Positions 1-13,312 of a stretch of 64,000 nt of DNA are shown piece after piece. How positions within the stretch are numbered: position 1 is the stretch's first letter; each line of letters begins with the position of its first letter. The position numbers and the translations under genes are program-made. Origin of the DNA: Ciona intestinalis. Its lineage: Eukaryota > Chordata > Ascidiacea > Phlebobranchia > Cionidae. The stretch covers positions 4,986,691-5,050,690 of the forward strand of contig NC_020176.2 of NCBI RefSeq assembly GCF_000224145.3. Direction: 5' to 3'. The notes beneath the pieces are model-generated. The model did not search any database and was not told the origin of the DNA. It saw only the letters and a program-made list of their open reading frames with translations.

Positions 1-536
1 TTTATTGATCATTTATATTCTGGTGGGCGGGAACTTTGGTAACTTATTTATGTTTAATAAAGCTAGTGCAGTGTACATACGAGTAGATAGTTAAACAAAA
101 AGATAACTTGGCCTATAATGCATAAACCTGAGTGCGCGTAACTGGATTTACATTAAAAAACACATTCCGACTCCCCAGTTTGGTAAAAACGTGACGTCAT
201 TGATTATGGTACCGAGGTTGTGGAGTATAAAAAGCGACGAAACACGTGTTTCATTCTCTTTACAAACTTCCAATTTCCGAGGTGGGTGGGAAAAATATTT
301 GAGACGTTTATTTAGTTTATTATAATAAATCAACTCATTGTAAAAGTTTTATATGTATTGAAAGTGAGCTATATGCCAAGCATTGTATAATAGATAGGCC
401 TGTATTTTATTAAACCATATTATTTGGTGTTTTGGCCGGTCATGTATACTTTTGTTAGCGAAAAAGTTTTTTGAATAATTCGCTCTTTCCAGAATAAATC
501 GTCTTTAAACCAAACGCGGAAATCCTTAAGCACACG
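1..536. other. Upstream flank of RPLP0, no gene seen
   Basis: No convincing coding exon. Bases about 20-60 resemble the imperfect repeat at 49425-49625 ('catttatat...gtgggcgggaactt'). A perfect CRE palindrome TGACGTCA lies at 192-199. The stretch directly before the RPLP0 start has a pyrimidine run, CTCTTTCC at 483-490, which could be a 5' terminal oligopyrimidine (TOP) transcription start as is usual for ribosomal protein genes. That assignment is inferred from position only. Confidence 0.5.
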
Positions 537-3500
537 ATGCCTAGGGAAGACAGGAAAACATGGAAAGCGAATTACTTCGTTAAACTTATTGTAAGTTTTG
601 TGTAAAATAAATTCACATACGTTTAATATTAAATGTTTAATTTTTGGGTATAAGGTAATATTGCCTGTAGTAGAATTCTTGGTGACCGATTGTAAAGATC
701 AATCCTGGTTTGGGTTTTAGTGATTTATTAAAGAGTGAGGATTCTTCTATTCACATTACCCAAAATCTGTAATCCATAAACATGTTGCTAATTTTTGTAT
801 CTTCTTAAAAAAGTTGTACATCTATAGGCAATACTAGTTAAGCGCTTTGCTTTTATTGTTCATTTTCGTAACCTACAATCTCCATCCAGAACCTCTTGGA
901 TGAATATCCAAAATGCTTCATTGTCGGCGCCGACAACGTCAGTTCGAAGCAGATGCAACAAATTCGAACCTCTCTCCGTGAGAAGGCTGTTGTGTTGATG
1001 GGGAAAAACACAATGATGAGGAAAGCCATCAAGGGTCATCTCAACAATAACCCGGATCTTGAGAGGTGGGAAAATTGGTGTAAGCAAGGCTTATGGTTTT
1101 GAGTTCTGTTCTATGTGGGTCATGCAGCGTGGCACGCTATGGTTCCCAAGGATTTGCCGATTGCCCTGATTTTGAGACCTACTTTACTTTGTGTTACAAA
1201 ACAACCCCCTATGTTTTTAGTGGGTTGTCTATAATTTTAAACACACCACAAACTGGTCCCCTATTTTAGTAAAATAACAGTTTTCTCCTGGTTAATATCA
1301 GGTATTTGTCTAACAGTAACACACATGGCATGCCTTGCCAAAGACCCCTTAGATTTAAGGTTTGGGGTAATGGACCAACTTCAGCCTAAATCTAAGGACC
1401 AAAGAGCCATGCCATGATATAACCCCTCACCCACAGCGAATAAACTAATATTATTTAAACAATCCCTTATTACCGTGATGTCACACACCCCATTGTGACC
1501 TCACCATGTCGAAGGGAAACAACAAAACCTGGGAATAAACTCATTTGCTTCAACCTAATGTTGCAAGATGCACCTGTCTTCCAGTACATTTATTATCACA
1601 CCTAAAACATTGTGTTTGCTGCTTTCTATTGCTTTGAAAACTTTTGAATGGTGTAAAAACTGATATGTCTAACTGTGGTCATACGATTTGGAATAACATG
1701 TTTTAACACTTGCGGGTTGTTTGGTTACACCATTAAAAATGGGGAGATTTAAGAGTAAAAATGACTTTTTACCCAATATTTTGCAACCCAAGTTATGGCA
1801 TTGAGAAATACCCATCTTGTTTCAGACTTCTCCCTCACATTCGTGGAAATGTTGGCTTAGTTTTCACCAAAGAAGATTTGATCGAAACCAGAGATTTACT
1901 TCTCGCCAACAAGGTGTGAAAGTGTTTCAACATGTGTTATTGCTGTTTACTGTGAAGTTTTAACCAATTTAGAAAATAAGTTTTGTTCTCCTTTATTAAA
2001 TTTGTGCTCTTGCATTGCATGTGTATTCCACTGACCATGACATTAGCGAAACTGTAATTATGTCACTTGGAAGTTGGCAAATTTGCACAGGTTTATAAAA
2101 ATCCTGGTTTCACCCCAGGCTCCTATATAGCATGTGTATCCCACACCTGACTGTTAGCAAGACGCCACCCACAAGCTACCCCATGTTAGGTATGATAAAT
2201 AGAACCCCCGACCCCCTAAAGTAGAACCAAGGTTTGCTATGATGATGTTCAACTGCATCGAGGTTCAACAACTCGCGCTGGTCGCTAGAAATAGCGGAAC
2301 CCAACCAGTTGTTGTTGAATCATTGAAATAAATCGTTCAATGAACAGTCTGAGCATTCTATGTTACTATAAAGGGGTATGGGGTATCTACCTAAACTCTA
2401 AATTTGTGGTTAGGGGCTTGCATCGTTACTGAAGAATACAGTGTTTGATACTGATGGGCAAAAATATGTTCTGGGTGAAAAAAACAAAACATAAAGTCGT
2501 TTCTTAAATTCAGAAATAACTTTTTGACTAGCTTATGCCCATATATTCTGACAGAATGCAGAATGGACAAACTTGATCCTTGGCTTCCATTATACCTAGA
2601 TATTACTTAACAATCCCATTCAACAGGTTGCTGCACCTGCCAGAGCTGGAGCCGTGGCCCCCAATGATGTCATCGTCCCCGCACAGAACACTGGCTTGGG
2701 TCCCGAGAAAACTTCTTTCTTCCAAGCGTTGGCAATTCCAACCAAGATTTCAAGGGGAACCATTGAAATTATCGTAAGTTGGAACATTGTTTTATATTCG
2801 GGGTAAGTCTTCAGCCTTTTTTGACAAGGACCTTTCCTGTGTAGAATGTGGGTGATTTATGTCTATCTTGAAGGGGAAATGTGTTTGGTATATTTTTAAA
2901 TGGGATCTTCCTTTATATATCCCAAGTCCCTAGCATGTCCCACTGTAGGACCTCACCCATGCTTAATAATATCTCTATCGTTTAATTTAAGTAGATTTTT
3001 GTGAAATTAAAGGTGATATTGGGGTCAAGATACTTGTAATCTTATTTTATATTCATTTATCTAACTTGTCTTCCACCTCCTGGTTTGAGACATTCGCTTA
3101 AATGATAAATAAGTTGCGAGCCACCAAGCCATGCCTAGTGATATCTACATTAGGTGTGGAAGTAAGGTTTGCTACAACTCCTATCATAACTAACTATATG
3201 TATATGTAAATGTAGAAAAAATGTAAGGTCTGGCACTTAACTATAAGGGGGTCTGTTTCAGCTCTTGGCACATGGTTAACTCTTTACACCTGTTTTCTAA
3301 GCCAGTTTTATGCAAGAATCTATCTGTATATGCCTCTGCAGTTATTCTTGATATCTACATAATCACCACCACTATGCTTTAACCGCAAGATATCTTAACC
3401 AACCACCCCCACACAGAGTGACGTTCACTTGATCAAACCTGGTGATAAAGTTGGAGCTTCCGACGCAACATTGTTGTCGATGTTGAAGATCTTCCCTTTC

Positions 3501-4429
3501 ACTTACGGGCTTGAGATCGAACAAGGTTGGTATTCGACTCAGTTTTGGTTGTTAATTACTAAACACTTGCAAGAATTCCACCACTTGGTATTGACAAAAT
3601 GTGTTCTCAAAAAAATTCTTAAAACCCCCCCCCGTTTTCGAAAGATTCTGATTTATCATTTGTGTGTGACTTTTGTAATAATAATGAAACTATTCCTTTT
3701 AAGGTGTTAAAAAATTATTACATTTAAAAAGTCGAAAAATGTTTCTCTTTTAACCAATATGATCTCCTCTCCACAGTGTACGACTCTGGTAGTGTGTTCA
3801 GCCCAGAGGTCTTGGACATCACGGATGACGACATTCGACGCAAGTTCACCAACGCTGTGCGCAATGTTGCCTCCGTGTGTCTCGCCATCGGTTACCCAAC
3901 CGTTGCATCGGCGCCTCATTCGATCATCAATGGTTTCAAGAATATCTTGGCTGTCGCTGCTGAGACGGAAATTACTTTCCCAGAAGCTGAAAAGGTCGGT
4001 GTTATGAGATCAGTGGGGGGTTATTCAAACAATTTTTACCACAAGCTAGCCATAGTTATATTAATTGTTTGTCGCTGAAGAAAATGCCAATTATTTCTTT
4101 ATTCCATGAACTAAGCCATTAAAAAAGTTTAATGTTTTGGTTTAAAACAAATAACTTTGCAGTTTACATGATAATTTTTAAAGCAAGACTTTGGGAACGA
4201 ATCCATATTGACAAAACCTTGTCTACCCAGATGACGGCTTAACCTATGCAGTAAATTTAGAGTTTTATTTAATCCAATCCTACAGATGAAGGCTTACTTG
4301 GCTGACCCGACAGCATTCGCGGTGGCTGCTGCTCCTGCGGCTTCAGATGAAAAGAAAGAGGAAGCAAAGCCAGCTGAGGAGTCCGAGGAAGAATCGGATG
4401 ACGACATGGGATTCGGGTTGTTCGATTAA
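537..4429 (+). CDS. RPLP0: 60S acidic ribosomal protein P0 (7 coding exons)
   Basis: P0 is the base of the ribosomal stalk: it binds 28S rRNA and anchors P1/P2 dimers that recruit and activate elongation GTPases. Coding exons are 537-590, 890-1065, 1826-1913, 2627-2773, 3417-3525, 3777-3994 and 4286-4429. All introns are GT-AG and phases close, giving 311 aa, close to the usual 310-320. The protein opens [14 protein letters not shown] and carries the P0 signatures [47 protein letters not shown] and [17 protein letters not shown]. The alanine-rich hinge is followed by the acidic tail ending [11 protein letters not shown], the stalk peptide that contacts translation factors. An AATAAA lies at 4501-4506. 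Codon use is normal and nothing is broken. The introns hold copies of the dispersed repeat seen again near 38.3 and 48.8 kb. Confidence 0.97.
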
Positions 4430-4500
4430 ACAACATTACAATGCAGCCACGCGCTTGGAAGCGTTACGGCGCAATGTGTTTGATTTGAAACCCGTTGCTC

Positions 4501-4506
4501 AATAAA
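4501..4506 (+). terminator. RPLP0 polyadenylation signal
   Basis: AATAAA 72 bp past the stop codon, in the expected position for 3' end formation. Confidence 0.7.
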
Positions 4507-4902
4507 ATATAACTTGAAACTAGGTGTTTTGTTTGTGGGGGCAGTTGCATTTAATGATGTGTGGCCCACACACAGTGTGGGATATAAACGGCTACTCAAG
4601 AGCAGGTTCAAAGTTTTTTATTGTTACTTGCTTCTGTAATCCGGAATTTCAAATCAGTGCTGTTTTACTAATGCTGGCAGGAGGTGTTTGGTTTGTAAAA
4701 CTATAATTTCTGGCGTTAAGAAGCTTTTTTTGCTGAGAAGCTTACAAATAGTACATATGTTTAATCTTTGTAACCACCAAAACTGGGATAAAGTAGCGCT
4801 GGTTTATATATATGTTCACTTTGTATTAGGAGGGTGAAAGGTTTGCTTATAATTATGGCAACATAATCAACCTTTTTAAAGTAAAAATATTTCAGATTAA
4901 CG

Positions 4903-4952
4903 NNNNNNNNNNNNNNNNNNNNNNNNNNNNNNNNNNNNNNNNNNNNNNNNNN
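4903..4952. other. Assembly gap (50 N)
   Basis: Fifty consecutive N. The round length suggests a placeholder, so true distance across the gap is unknown. Confidence 0.99.
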
Positions 4953-5106
4953 AAACTTCTTCGTCAATTTTGCACATGCCATCAGTTTCCTGTGTTATAA
5001 ATATAGAATGTGTTAGTTATGGTGGATATGCTACACCATTGTATTACCTTTAAAGTACCTACTACTGAGACAAAACTTTTGTGGGGAAATATTTTTAAAT
5101 GTGCCC

Positions 5107-5188
5107 ATAATGGTAGCAGGGGCAAGCCTCGAACCTTCTACCTTTGGGTTAGACTAAAGCGCGCTAACCACCGCCCCACGGCGCTGAA
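5107..5188 (-). repeat. tRNA-derived SINE head fragment
   Basis: On the minus strand it reads like the 5' part of a tRNA: an A-box-like GTGGTTAGCGCGC followed by a B-box GGTTCGAGGC, preceded by a GCGCCG(T)GGGGCGG start. The body of the SINE is missing here. Confidence 0.75.
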
Positions 5189-5469
5189 TGAATAAAATCT
5201 CATTATGCGCTTTTATTCTAGGCCTACAAGCTACAACTTACCATACTAAGCAATGCTTTATCTTGCTGAGACATTTTCTTTTGGTATTTTTGACTCAAAC
5301 AGTTTTTTAATATTTCAGGAAAAAAACAAAACAAAAAACTGACGTTATAAACCGGGCGGAAGAAAATGTTGTTTCTATGAAACATAGATGTTTAAGTTTT
5401 TTGACGTAGTAACTTTAGGGCTGATATTTAAACACAAAAATTACCACGTATTTAGCTTTTTAGATGTTT

Positions 5470-5612
5470 ATTTTTTGTATGGCTTACAATTTGGACCCAT
5501 TAGTGACCATTAGGTTGGAACAATTGCCTTTAGGTGTCTCGCCCAAGAGCACATACGTCTACTTGGGCTAGAGGCGGGCGTCCAAAACACTGTGCCACAG
5601 CGCTGGACAATG
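5470..5612 (-). repeat. tRNA-derived SINE, partial
   Basis: Minus-strand copy running from 'gcgctgtggcacagtg' through a degraded tRNA-like part to the body 'cctaatggtcactaatggg'. It matches the fuller copy at 45428-45755. Confidence 0.75.
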
Positions 5613-6264
5613 GCCTTTGGGCAAATGATACTAAAATATATTTAATATGAAGTACTTACGAAGGTGGTAAAAGAGAAACGCGTGGAAACATAATTTTTTA
5701 TTGGTATACTACCAACGCAATTCGTTTAATATCCCAAAAGAAACTAAAATCACTTGTTAAAGAATTAAAGTATTTTGGCAATAAATTTCACTCCAGGTAC
5801 AAATCGTGTACAATTTCTCAAATTATGATTAAAAAATAACCGAAAAAACGGGTCACGTTACAGAGTGATGTCGATATATTTAGATGGTCAACCTGCTCCG
5901 ATTATTTTGCCAACATTTCAACCTTGTGTGAGAACTAACCGGTAATGTGTTCAATCAGATAACGAAGCGAATACAACTCGGTTCCAAAGCAGTTTTTCCG
6001 TTCACAGCATTTCTCAATTCGTCTAATTTCTGTCAGCTAGGCAGATAATGATCTGACAGAATACGAAACATAATCGGTCGTTTCTCAACAAGAGCGAACA
6101 GGGTTTTACGAAGATAAATCATCCGTCTTATAAAAAATGTGTCAAACGATTTCTACATTCATAATCGTATAGCAAATGTTATGTAAAACTTTACGAATTA
6201 TAGGAAATGTATTTAATAAAACAAATACACCAGTACCCATATATATTCAATATGTAGAGCCAAA

Positions 6265-6431
6265 TGGCCACTGTTTTAATTTTCTTTTATCGTCCCACAC
6301 AAAAAATATTTACAGAATTATATAACCGTTTCCACACGACTCTAAAAGAGCGTTGTTAATTGTTATAACACGATTATAAAATATGGAATATTATGTGCTG
6401 AAGGAATCTATCTTACCCCGCAGTACTATAT
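6265..6431 (+). mobile_element. MITE-like element, degraded left end
   Basis: Contains the family core (tttatcgtccca, ttacagaattatataaccg, cacgactct, tgttaattgtt, acacgat, ggaatattatgtgctga) and the right terminus 'atcttaccccgcagtactata'. The left terminal repeat is not recognisable. Confidence 0.7.
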
Positions 6432-7194
6432 ACATTGGTCCGGGACTAAACCTATGCTTTATGTAAATACATATATGTTTATAGCAGCGGCTTTACTGTG
6501 TTTGTGTACCAGCTAACCGCTCCAGCTAAATATAGCATCGCTTAGTGATAATTACTTGTTCTTGCAGAAGTCACTTTCTCCTAACTTTAACCCTAATTTT
6601 CCGCGCTTAAATCGACGAAAAACGAGCCGTGCAGATTCCTAAACCGTGTTAACATCACTGCGCATGTTTCTTGCGCAAAACAGTCTTTTAGCGGCGGCTA
6701 TTAGTTAATTAGTTGCTAAAGTTAACTGAAATTTGAATTTCTAAAAAGCCAATGTTAAGCGAGCAGTGTTGTGACGTCATAGTTTTTATTATGACAACGC
6801 ATGACGTCAGCGTTATATCAAAATTTAGAACAGAACAGTTTAAAATATATCTTATAAAATAAACTTTAGTTAGCATTGGCCAGCCTATATGCATATATAT
6901 GTTACATATATACACCAACTATTTTGCTGGAACAAAACTAGGTGAGTTACTCTTAAACATAACTAACATACGTCTGTATCAATGGCCGATATACTGTATC
7001 ATAAACCACACAATATTGGTTAGATAGCCGTCATAATTTAATGATTATAAAGCTTTCATATTTTACACGCCCATGTCTGTCGCGTGACGTAGTATAGCCT
7101 TTTTCTTCGTTTTCGCAAAGGCGAAATTAATCAGATACTAATGTCCAATATTGTATTATAAAACTAAGCCTAAAATTTGAGTTTTATTTCTATA

Positions 7195-7384
7195 GTAGAT
7201 TGGGGCAAGATGGTTCTTGTTTCATTCTCTTTTATCGTCCCATTTAATAGTAAACAAAGAATATTTACAGAATTATATAACCATATCTCGCGACTCTATA
7301 AAAGAAAGTTTTTAATTGTTTAAAACATGATCAAATAATATGGGATATTATGCGCCAACAGTATCCCATCTTACCCCACTTATT
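7195..7384 (+). mobile_element. MITE-like element
   Basis: About 190 bp: left end 'gattggggcaagatgg', the shared core with 'tagtaaacaaagaa' and 'gggatattatg', right end 'tcccatcttaccccactta'. It has no coding capacity, so any mobility would need a transposase supplied from elsewhere. Confidence 0.8.
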
Positions 7385-9978
7385 GCATTTAGGTTTAATT
7401 TGTGTTTTCTGTATATGTTGTGCTATGCTGTATAAGCAAATACACCTTGTATGTAAAGGTATTACATAGATCTTTTTGCTTATAATACCTTAATAAATAT
7501 AAATAATATTGTTTATTTTGTTAAAGATTGAGGTGCTGTATAAACGATCACACACTGCATTACAACGGCAATATATACAATGACTTGTGTTTGCATTTAG
7601 TTTTCTGACGGAAAATTAATATTTACATAAAATATTATTATTTATCCTAAGTTTTGCCGTATAAGCGCCGCTTTATGCGAAGTTTATTTTGATAAATTGG
7701 TGGTTTTAAGGTTGGGCTATTAATAGCCTGGGAATCTGCCTCTAAGTTCGTTTCTCCTTTTTATAAACGTGAACAAAAGGATCCGTATCCTACAAAGTTT
7801 GTAGAAATTTGATAAAATCTTTCTTTTCTGAGACGCCCTCCAAGTATGACAGAAGATTGAGGGTTATAGATATTTTATCGCAATTGGGAGAACTGGCTTA
7901 CGTGTTTGTTGTAACGTGTCTGAAAACGAACCAACTCAGACTCTTTTTCGCGATTTAAAGGAAAATAGTTTATTTTATTAAGTTTGTAAAAAAAGCTGTT
8001 TTTTAAGAATGGGAGTTTTATAAAAAAAATAGCTTTACAGAGTCCTAATTTAAAAATGGCGGAGTTCTGATAATGCGCATTATGACATCACGCGGGAAAA
8101 TTACATCTGAACTTTTTATCTTCAACAAAAAATTAAGCGTTGCAAATTTATTAGTTCAGGTTTTGACGTTCAATATTTTTAACAAATCATCAACAAAATA
8201 ACAAAAGAATTGTATTTTAAACCAAAGGGAGGATTTTTTTCGATAACACAAAGAAAACAAATAAGAAAAAATTAAGAATGGGAAAACCAGTTTTTTTCCC
8301 CTAAAAAACAATCTTAATTTGTCGTTCGCAAAGTTGTTATTTTTTTCTTTTAACGGAAAAAAAATAGTATTTGTTCAAAACGTTTGTTTTCCCATAATTA
8401 TCGGATTAAATTAGTGCCGGTGGAAAACGTTTAAATAATTCTTAAAACGGTTTGTTTTTTCCATGTACCTTAAACTGAAGGGCGCAATTTTATTCAATTA
8501 AAAATTTTCCGCGGTTTTAGTAGAATGCAATAACTGCTGTACCGGCTGTTTCTCAATAATGGTTGTTGTATTTCAAAAGGGTCTTAAGTTAAGCCGTATT
8601 TTTCTCCATTATAAGATAATACACACTCTAAAAAAATTGTTTCATTTTATAATAAGTCGCTTAATTAAAACGGGTTTACTGAATCCTTATTTTAAAAATC
8701 GATTCCCATTAAGTGAACATGTAAGAAAATCATGTTTTTCATCCTGTTTTATTTCCCCATGATTAAATATTGTCGTCCTTTTAAATAAACTAAATATATA
8801 TCCAGTATTTTATGCATAAATGTCCGGGGTTCCTTTAGTTTTGATGCAAATTCGGTTTAAATTCGTTTGTATCCGAAACACCATGACAAAAATGTTCATT
8901 TAATGAGTGTTTACCAAAAACTTTTTAGGTTTTTTCATTCATTTATTAAAAGGAAGTCTGTATTGCTTACTTCTAAGTGAAACCTAATTATAAATTTCTC
9001 AGGTTAAAAAAGAGAAGGAAATTTGCAACAAAACGACAGACGTTAACACCTGTAAAAGAAAAAACTACCTGAGTAAAAACGTGGCTTCTAAAAACATAGC
9101 ACAAGTAAAAATACGTTTTCTGCGCAGCTTTAACTTTCAGCCATGTACCTTTTGCGCACGCGCAGGTTTATATATCTTAACAACTAAAGCCACAAAGCTG
9201 CGCATGCGCAGAGCAACGGATACCAATGTACTTGTTTATTATTTTTATTATTCACGAAACAATGAATCATTGTTATTCAATATGACGTAACAAATCGAAC
9301 AATCGACGTTGCAAGAAAATGTCATTCCAGATTTTTTCAAATAAAAATTTAATTAAATCGATTGAAGATTATTGTGACGTAGACGTCCGCCATTTTGTGA
9401 GTCATATTAAAGTCGTCACTTATTATTACATTACAATCCATTAATAAAAGGAACAATAGTTAGGGGACAATGTTTAATTATTAAAATAAATATAGCCAAT
9501 GAAAAAGTTTTTACCCAAAAGAATATATCAATACGAATAGTCCAAACGTAAAGAACAGATTTTAAAATAAAAGTTAGAAAAAATATTTATTTTGGGCAAA
9601 TAACAACCGCATGGTGCTGATAAAGATGACTATGTTTGCAAAATTTGTATTTAAAAAACAAAAAAAAACGTGTTTTTGTTCCGATATTCTCATGATAAGT
9701 TGTATTTTTATTTTTTAAATTTTAATTACCCGTTAGATAATTAAACAAATATGCAAGCATATTTATATGCCATTTTAACTATGTAAAAATTGTATGTAAA
9801 ATATTTCTTTCACGAGTCCTCTAGTATAAACTGTTTATTTTATACCAACATTTCGTTCGACACTCGGCAAGATATGAAATTAATGCTTTATACGCCAGAA
9901 AAGCTTAAAAAATACTGTATTAAATTACACTTGGTGGCAGAAGTAACACAATATTTTGGGGGGTGTTTGTGTGACTAT

Positions 9979-10155
9979 AATAGTAGAGTGGGGGAAGACG
10001 GGACACATTTGGCACATTATGTCTAAGTATCGTATTTTAAACAATTAACAATGGTCTATGGGAATCGATAATTCTTTGAATGCTCTATGTTTACTACCTA
10101 AATGGGACGAGAAAATGGAATAAAAAGGCGTCCCATCTTCCCCCACCTTACTATA
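9979..10155 (-). mobile_element. MITE-like element, both termini present
   Basis: Bounded by 'tagtagagtgggggaagacg' and its near inverted complement 'cgtcccatcttcccccacc'. The core is in minus orientation (acaattaacaatgg, gtttactacctaaatggga). Confidence 0.85.
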
Positions 10156-10389
10156 CAGTCATATCATTGGAACACGGTTTGTCCAAAGTCCATATTACCT
10201 AATAGCTTCCCATTTTGTCAGTGTGTTAAACGACTGTTAAGTTCATTTCTTTTTATGTTAACTAAGCATGGCTTTGTTATTTTAATCAAATGGTTAAATA
10301 GTAAAAGTTACGTAATGTTTATCCACACATGTATTCACCCCACAACACCATTACAAACCTATTTACAAATATTTGCTACATAATATAGC

Positions 10390-10575
10390 GCTGTGGAGTG
10401 AGATAGGTCATTGGACACCGTTGGCACATAACATCACACATGACCTAAACGTTTTCTTAACATTTAACAGCGGTTTTAAAGTCGTGGGAGTGCAGTTATA
10501 TTATTCGGTAAATAGTTTGCTACCAAATGGGACGATAAAAAGGAATTAAAACGTGAACCATCTTACCCCAACTTA
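10390..10575 (-). mobile_element. MITE-like element, diverged
   Basis: Recognisable by 'gtggagtgagata' at the left, 'tttgctaccaaatgggacga' in the core and 'catcttaccccaacttact' at the right. Confidence 0.7.
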
Positions 10576-10608
10576 CTAAATGAAACGGAACACGCGATGA
10601 TGCAATAA

Positions 10609-10937
10609 TGACGTCACAGATCAAATTCACAAAAACTTTCAACTTTAGACTTATCGTAAAACGATTACGTAAACCTAACCGGAAGTTACATGACGTCACG
10701 ATGACGTCACGTTGTAAAGATCTTGTTATAATGATGTCACATTCATGTTAGACCCTGCCCGCGTGATTCTCCTTTGTGACGTAAGCAAAGCAAACAATGA
10801 GAGAATTCTGGTAAAAGAGTTTCGCTTCTGGAATTCGATTCGCGACTTCGCTCTCTATTTAAAGAATTTTAGAATTGAGTGATCGCGATTGACGCTCCCA
10901 TTGACAAACACTGTGAATGAGATGTAGCATGACGTCA
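10609..10937. promoter_or_regulatory. Cluster of CRE palindromes
   Basis: TGACGTCA occurs at 10609-10616, 10691-10698, 10702-10709 and 10930-10937, with a TGACGTAA near 10777. Such octamers are known CREB/ATF/CREM sites. No gene start could be tied to the cluster. Confidence 0.4.
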
Positions 10938-11054
10938 TAGTCGTACCGCTATTATACGCGATTGCGCCATAGTTGGTTCTTTGGGAGTTTTCAATGGTTA
11001 AGTCGCGACTGGGCGGGGTAATGGAATTTGAACGTTTGTTTAGGAACGTCGATT

Positions 11055-11292
11055 CGACGCTGCTACCATTGTGGATGTATGTGTCCTTGGGCAAGGTACT
11101 TACCAGTAGTTGCTCCAACCCAGTGGTCACTAATGGGTGTTCCAAGTTGTCAGCCATACATAAAAACAATCACCCACAAAGTTACATACGTGGTAACTTG
11201 TAAGCGGACACGAGGTGTATGAAACAGATCATCCGTGTTATAACGACTGTCATTGTCTGCCATGTGAGGATACAAAACAACATTCAATCATA
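11055..11292 (+). repeat. SINE body and tail
   Basis: Plus-strand copy: 'gctaccattgtgg', 'gtccttgggcaa', 'tgctccaacccagtggtcac', 'cacccacaaagttacatacg', 'cacgaggtgtatgaaacag' and an AT-rich end 'gaggataca...attcaatcat'. The tRNA-like head is missing or unrecognisable. Confidence 0.85.
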
Positions 11293-11429
11293 TTTATTCG
11301 TTGACCCAACGGCATTTCTCTTCATACGCGAAAATTCTAAGCAAAAACAGAGAAATCAATAAACATCACAAACAATCGATAAGCACCTGTTCATTATTTG
11401 GATGCAACAAACATTGATGTTGTTGCTAT

Positions 11430-11535
11430 TATGTTAGTTGTGTGGGGTTAGATGGATATCGTTATCACATAATATCAAATACTTCTCTAATCGTGTTTTA
11501 ACAATTAACAACGCCTTTTGGAATCGCAAGGGTCA
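11430..11535 (-). mobile_element. MITE-like element, partial
   Basis: One terminus 'gtgtggggttagatgg' and the first half of the core (cacataatatcaaatac, cgtgttttaacaattaacaa). The other terminus is lost. Confidence 0.65.
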
Positions 11536-12949
11536 GGTTACTACAATGGGTCACAAAGCCATTTGATTGATTTGCAAAAGTTCAATTATTTCATGCTTTC
11601 AGCATAAGAGTTATTTGAAATATAGTTTTTGTAGTTGGTTCGCCAAAGCTTTGCTATTAATATATGCGTAAGGTGTGGTCACAAACGTCGTAAAGTAATG
11701 TATTGGTGGGAATGGTAACGAATTACATCCAAGTATTCTTAAAAGTTTGACGCCCTCAACAAACTTTAAACTAAAACATCATTTTGCAGTTTTACACGAA
11801 ACATTTTGTTTTAAATTATTGTTTATTAGTTAAAGATTCAAAATGCACATTATACATGAGTAAGTCCTAAACTATGCGAGAAATAATAACAAGGGAGGCA
11901 ACAACACAGTAAAGCTGCTCGCTGAAATGTCGATTCGTCTTATTTACTTTGAAATTCCTACTATTGATGGTTACTGCACGTGAGGTATTCAGCACACCAG
12001 CATTCACTTTTGTTTTTCTCAATAAATTCGCGCTACACCACGCTGGATGAGTAAGGTGTGACGTCATATTCTTATCCCTGACGTAATTCTTAGTCATTTA
12101 ATTCCTCGTCGGGCGGGAAATAGGGATTGGCGACTTGTGAGACATACAGATAGAGAAAACATTCACAGCACAAAACAACACAGTCTAGTCAGGTAAATAT
12201 CTCAAACGACAGTTTTTTGGAGAAATTGCCCCCGTCATTTTGGTCACGTCGTCTGCCGCCATATTTCCAATCGCATTTTTCACCGGCGCGCTTTATTTGT
12301 TCGCAAATATAAACCAAGATACGTTATAGGACTACTCGCCTACACAATGTGTTTAAGTCTCCACGAATCCAGATGTCACGAAACCGTTGACGCCTTTATT
12401 TGATTATGATCATCAAACAAATGTTAAAACGCGTGGTCATTATGCAAAGAACACGTCAATATGCGGAGGGATTCAGTCGATCGCTCCAATATTACCTAAA
12501 ATCCTAAATGCTTATAAATTATGTGTTATTGTGTTCTGTAAAAGCTGTGGCGGTTCAGTTTTATTGTAAACCCGTATTCAGCTTAAGGTATGTATTATAT
12601 GCGCGGCTTTACAGGAGAAATGGTTCAGCATTATGTTAAGTGTATTGGTGAAGATAAATACGTGGAGCATGAACCTGAATTGAACCTGTGTCTCGTCCTA
12701 CGCTGTAATTATTATAATAAGCAATAATTAAACAAACCTTGGCCTGCGTTTCGTCTGGATGGCGAGGCATCGACCGCTTGGTAAAGAGAAAAAGTTCCCT
12801 TTTTCTTTTCTTGAAATGACTTGAGAGGTAACAGCGCGAGTTTTCAGTTCGTTGGGCATGACGGCATGGTGTGAGGTGCAATTGTACAACGCTTTGTGAT
12901 GGATTTGGTTTATTTATACCCGCATAGCGAGGAAACGACAATCATTATA

Positions 12950-13028
12950 ACACAGGTGTTCAGTTTCATACACTTCGTTCCAGCTTACGAGTTACTGCCT
13001 ATGTAACTTTGTGGGTGATTATTTGTTT
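12950..13028 (-). repeat. SINE tail fragment
   Basis: Contains 'cagtttcatacacttcgt', 'cagcttacgagttactgcc' and 'tgtaactttgtgggtgatta', matching the tail of the SINE family in minus orientation. Confidence 0.6.
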
Positions 13029-13260
13029 AGGTACGAAGTTCAGAGTTCTGTGAAACGTAATATGGTGAGAGGCAGGGTAGCTTATAGATCAAAATGTCGG
13101 TGTCTATAATGCAAGGATACGGTGGTAGTTTGTGTACATTAGTTTAGTTATTGGTAGTCGAGGCGTTGTGTAAACAAAGGTATATGATAAAGTCCAACTG
13201 TGTGTCGTGGTAGAAGTGTTATAGTTTCCGTAACTCAGTATTTCGTGAGCGGTTTAGATG

Positions 13261-13312
13261 ATATATATGTATATATATATATATAGTATATATATATATG
13301 TGTGTATAGTAT
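13261..13312. repeat. AT-rich microsatellite
   Basis: Alternating (AT)n with interspersed GTAT units. Simple sequence, no coding meaning. Confidence 0.85.

Noticed and set aside
10855-11203. ORFs of 76-104 codons on both strands near 11 kb
   Set aside because: They are translations of a SINE copy.
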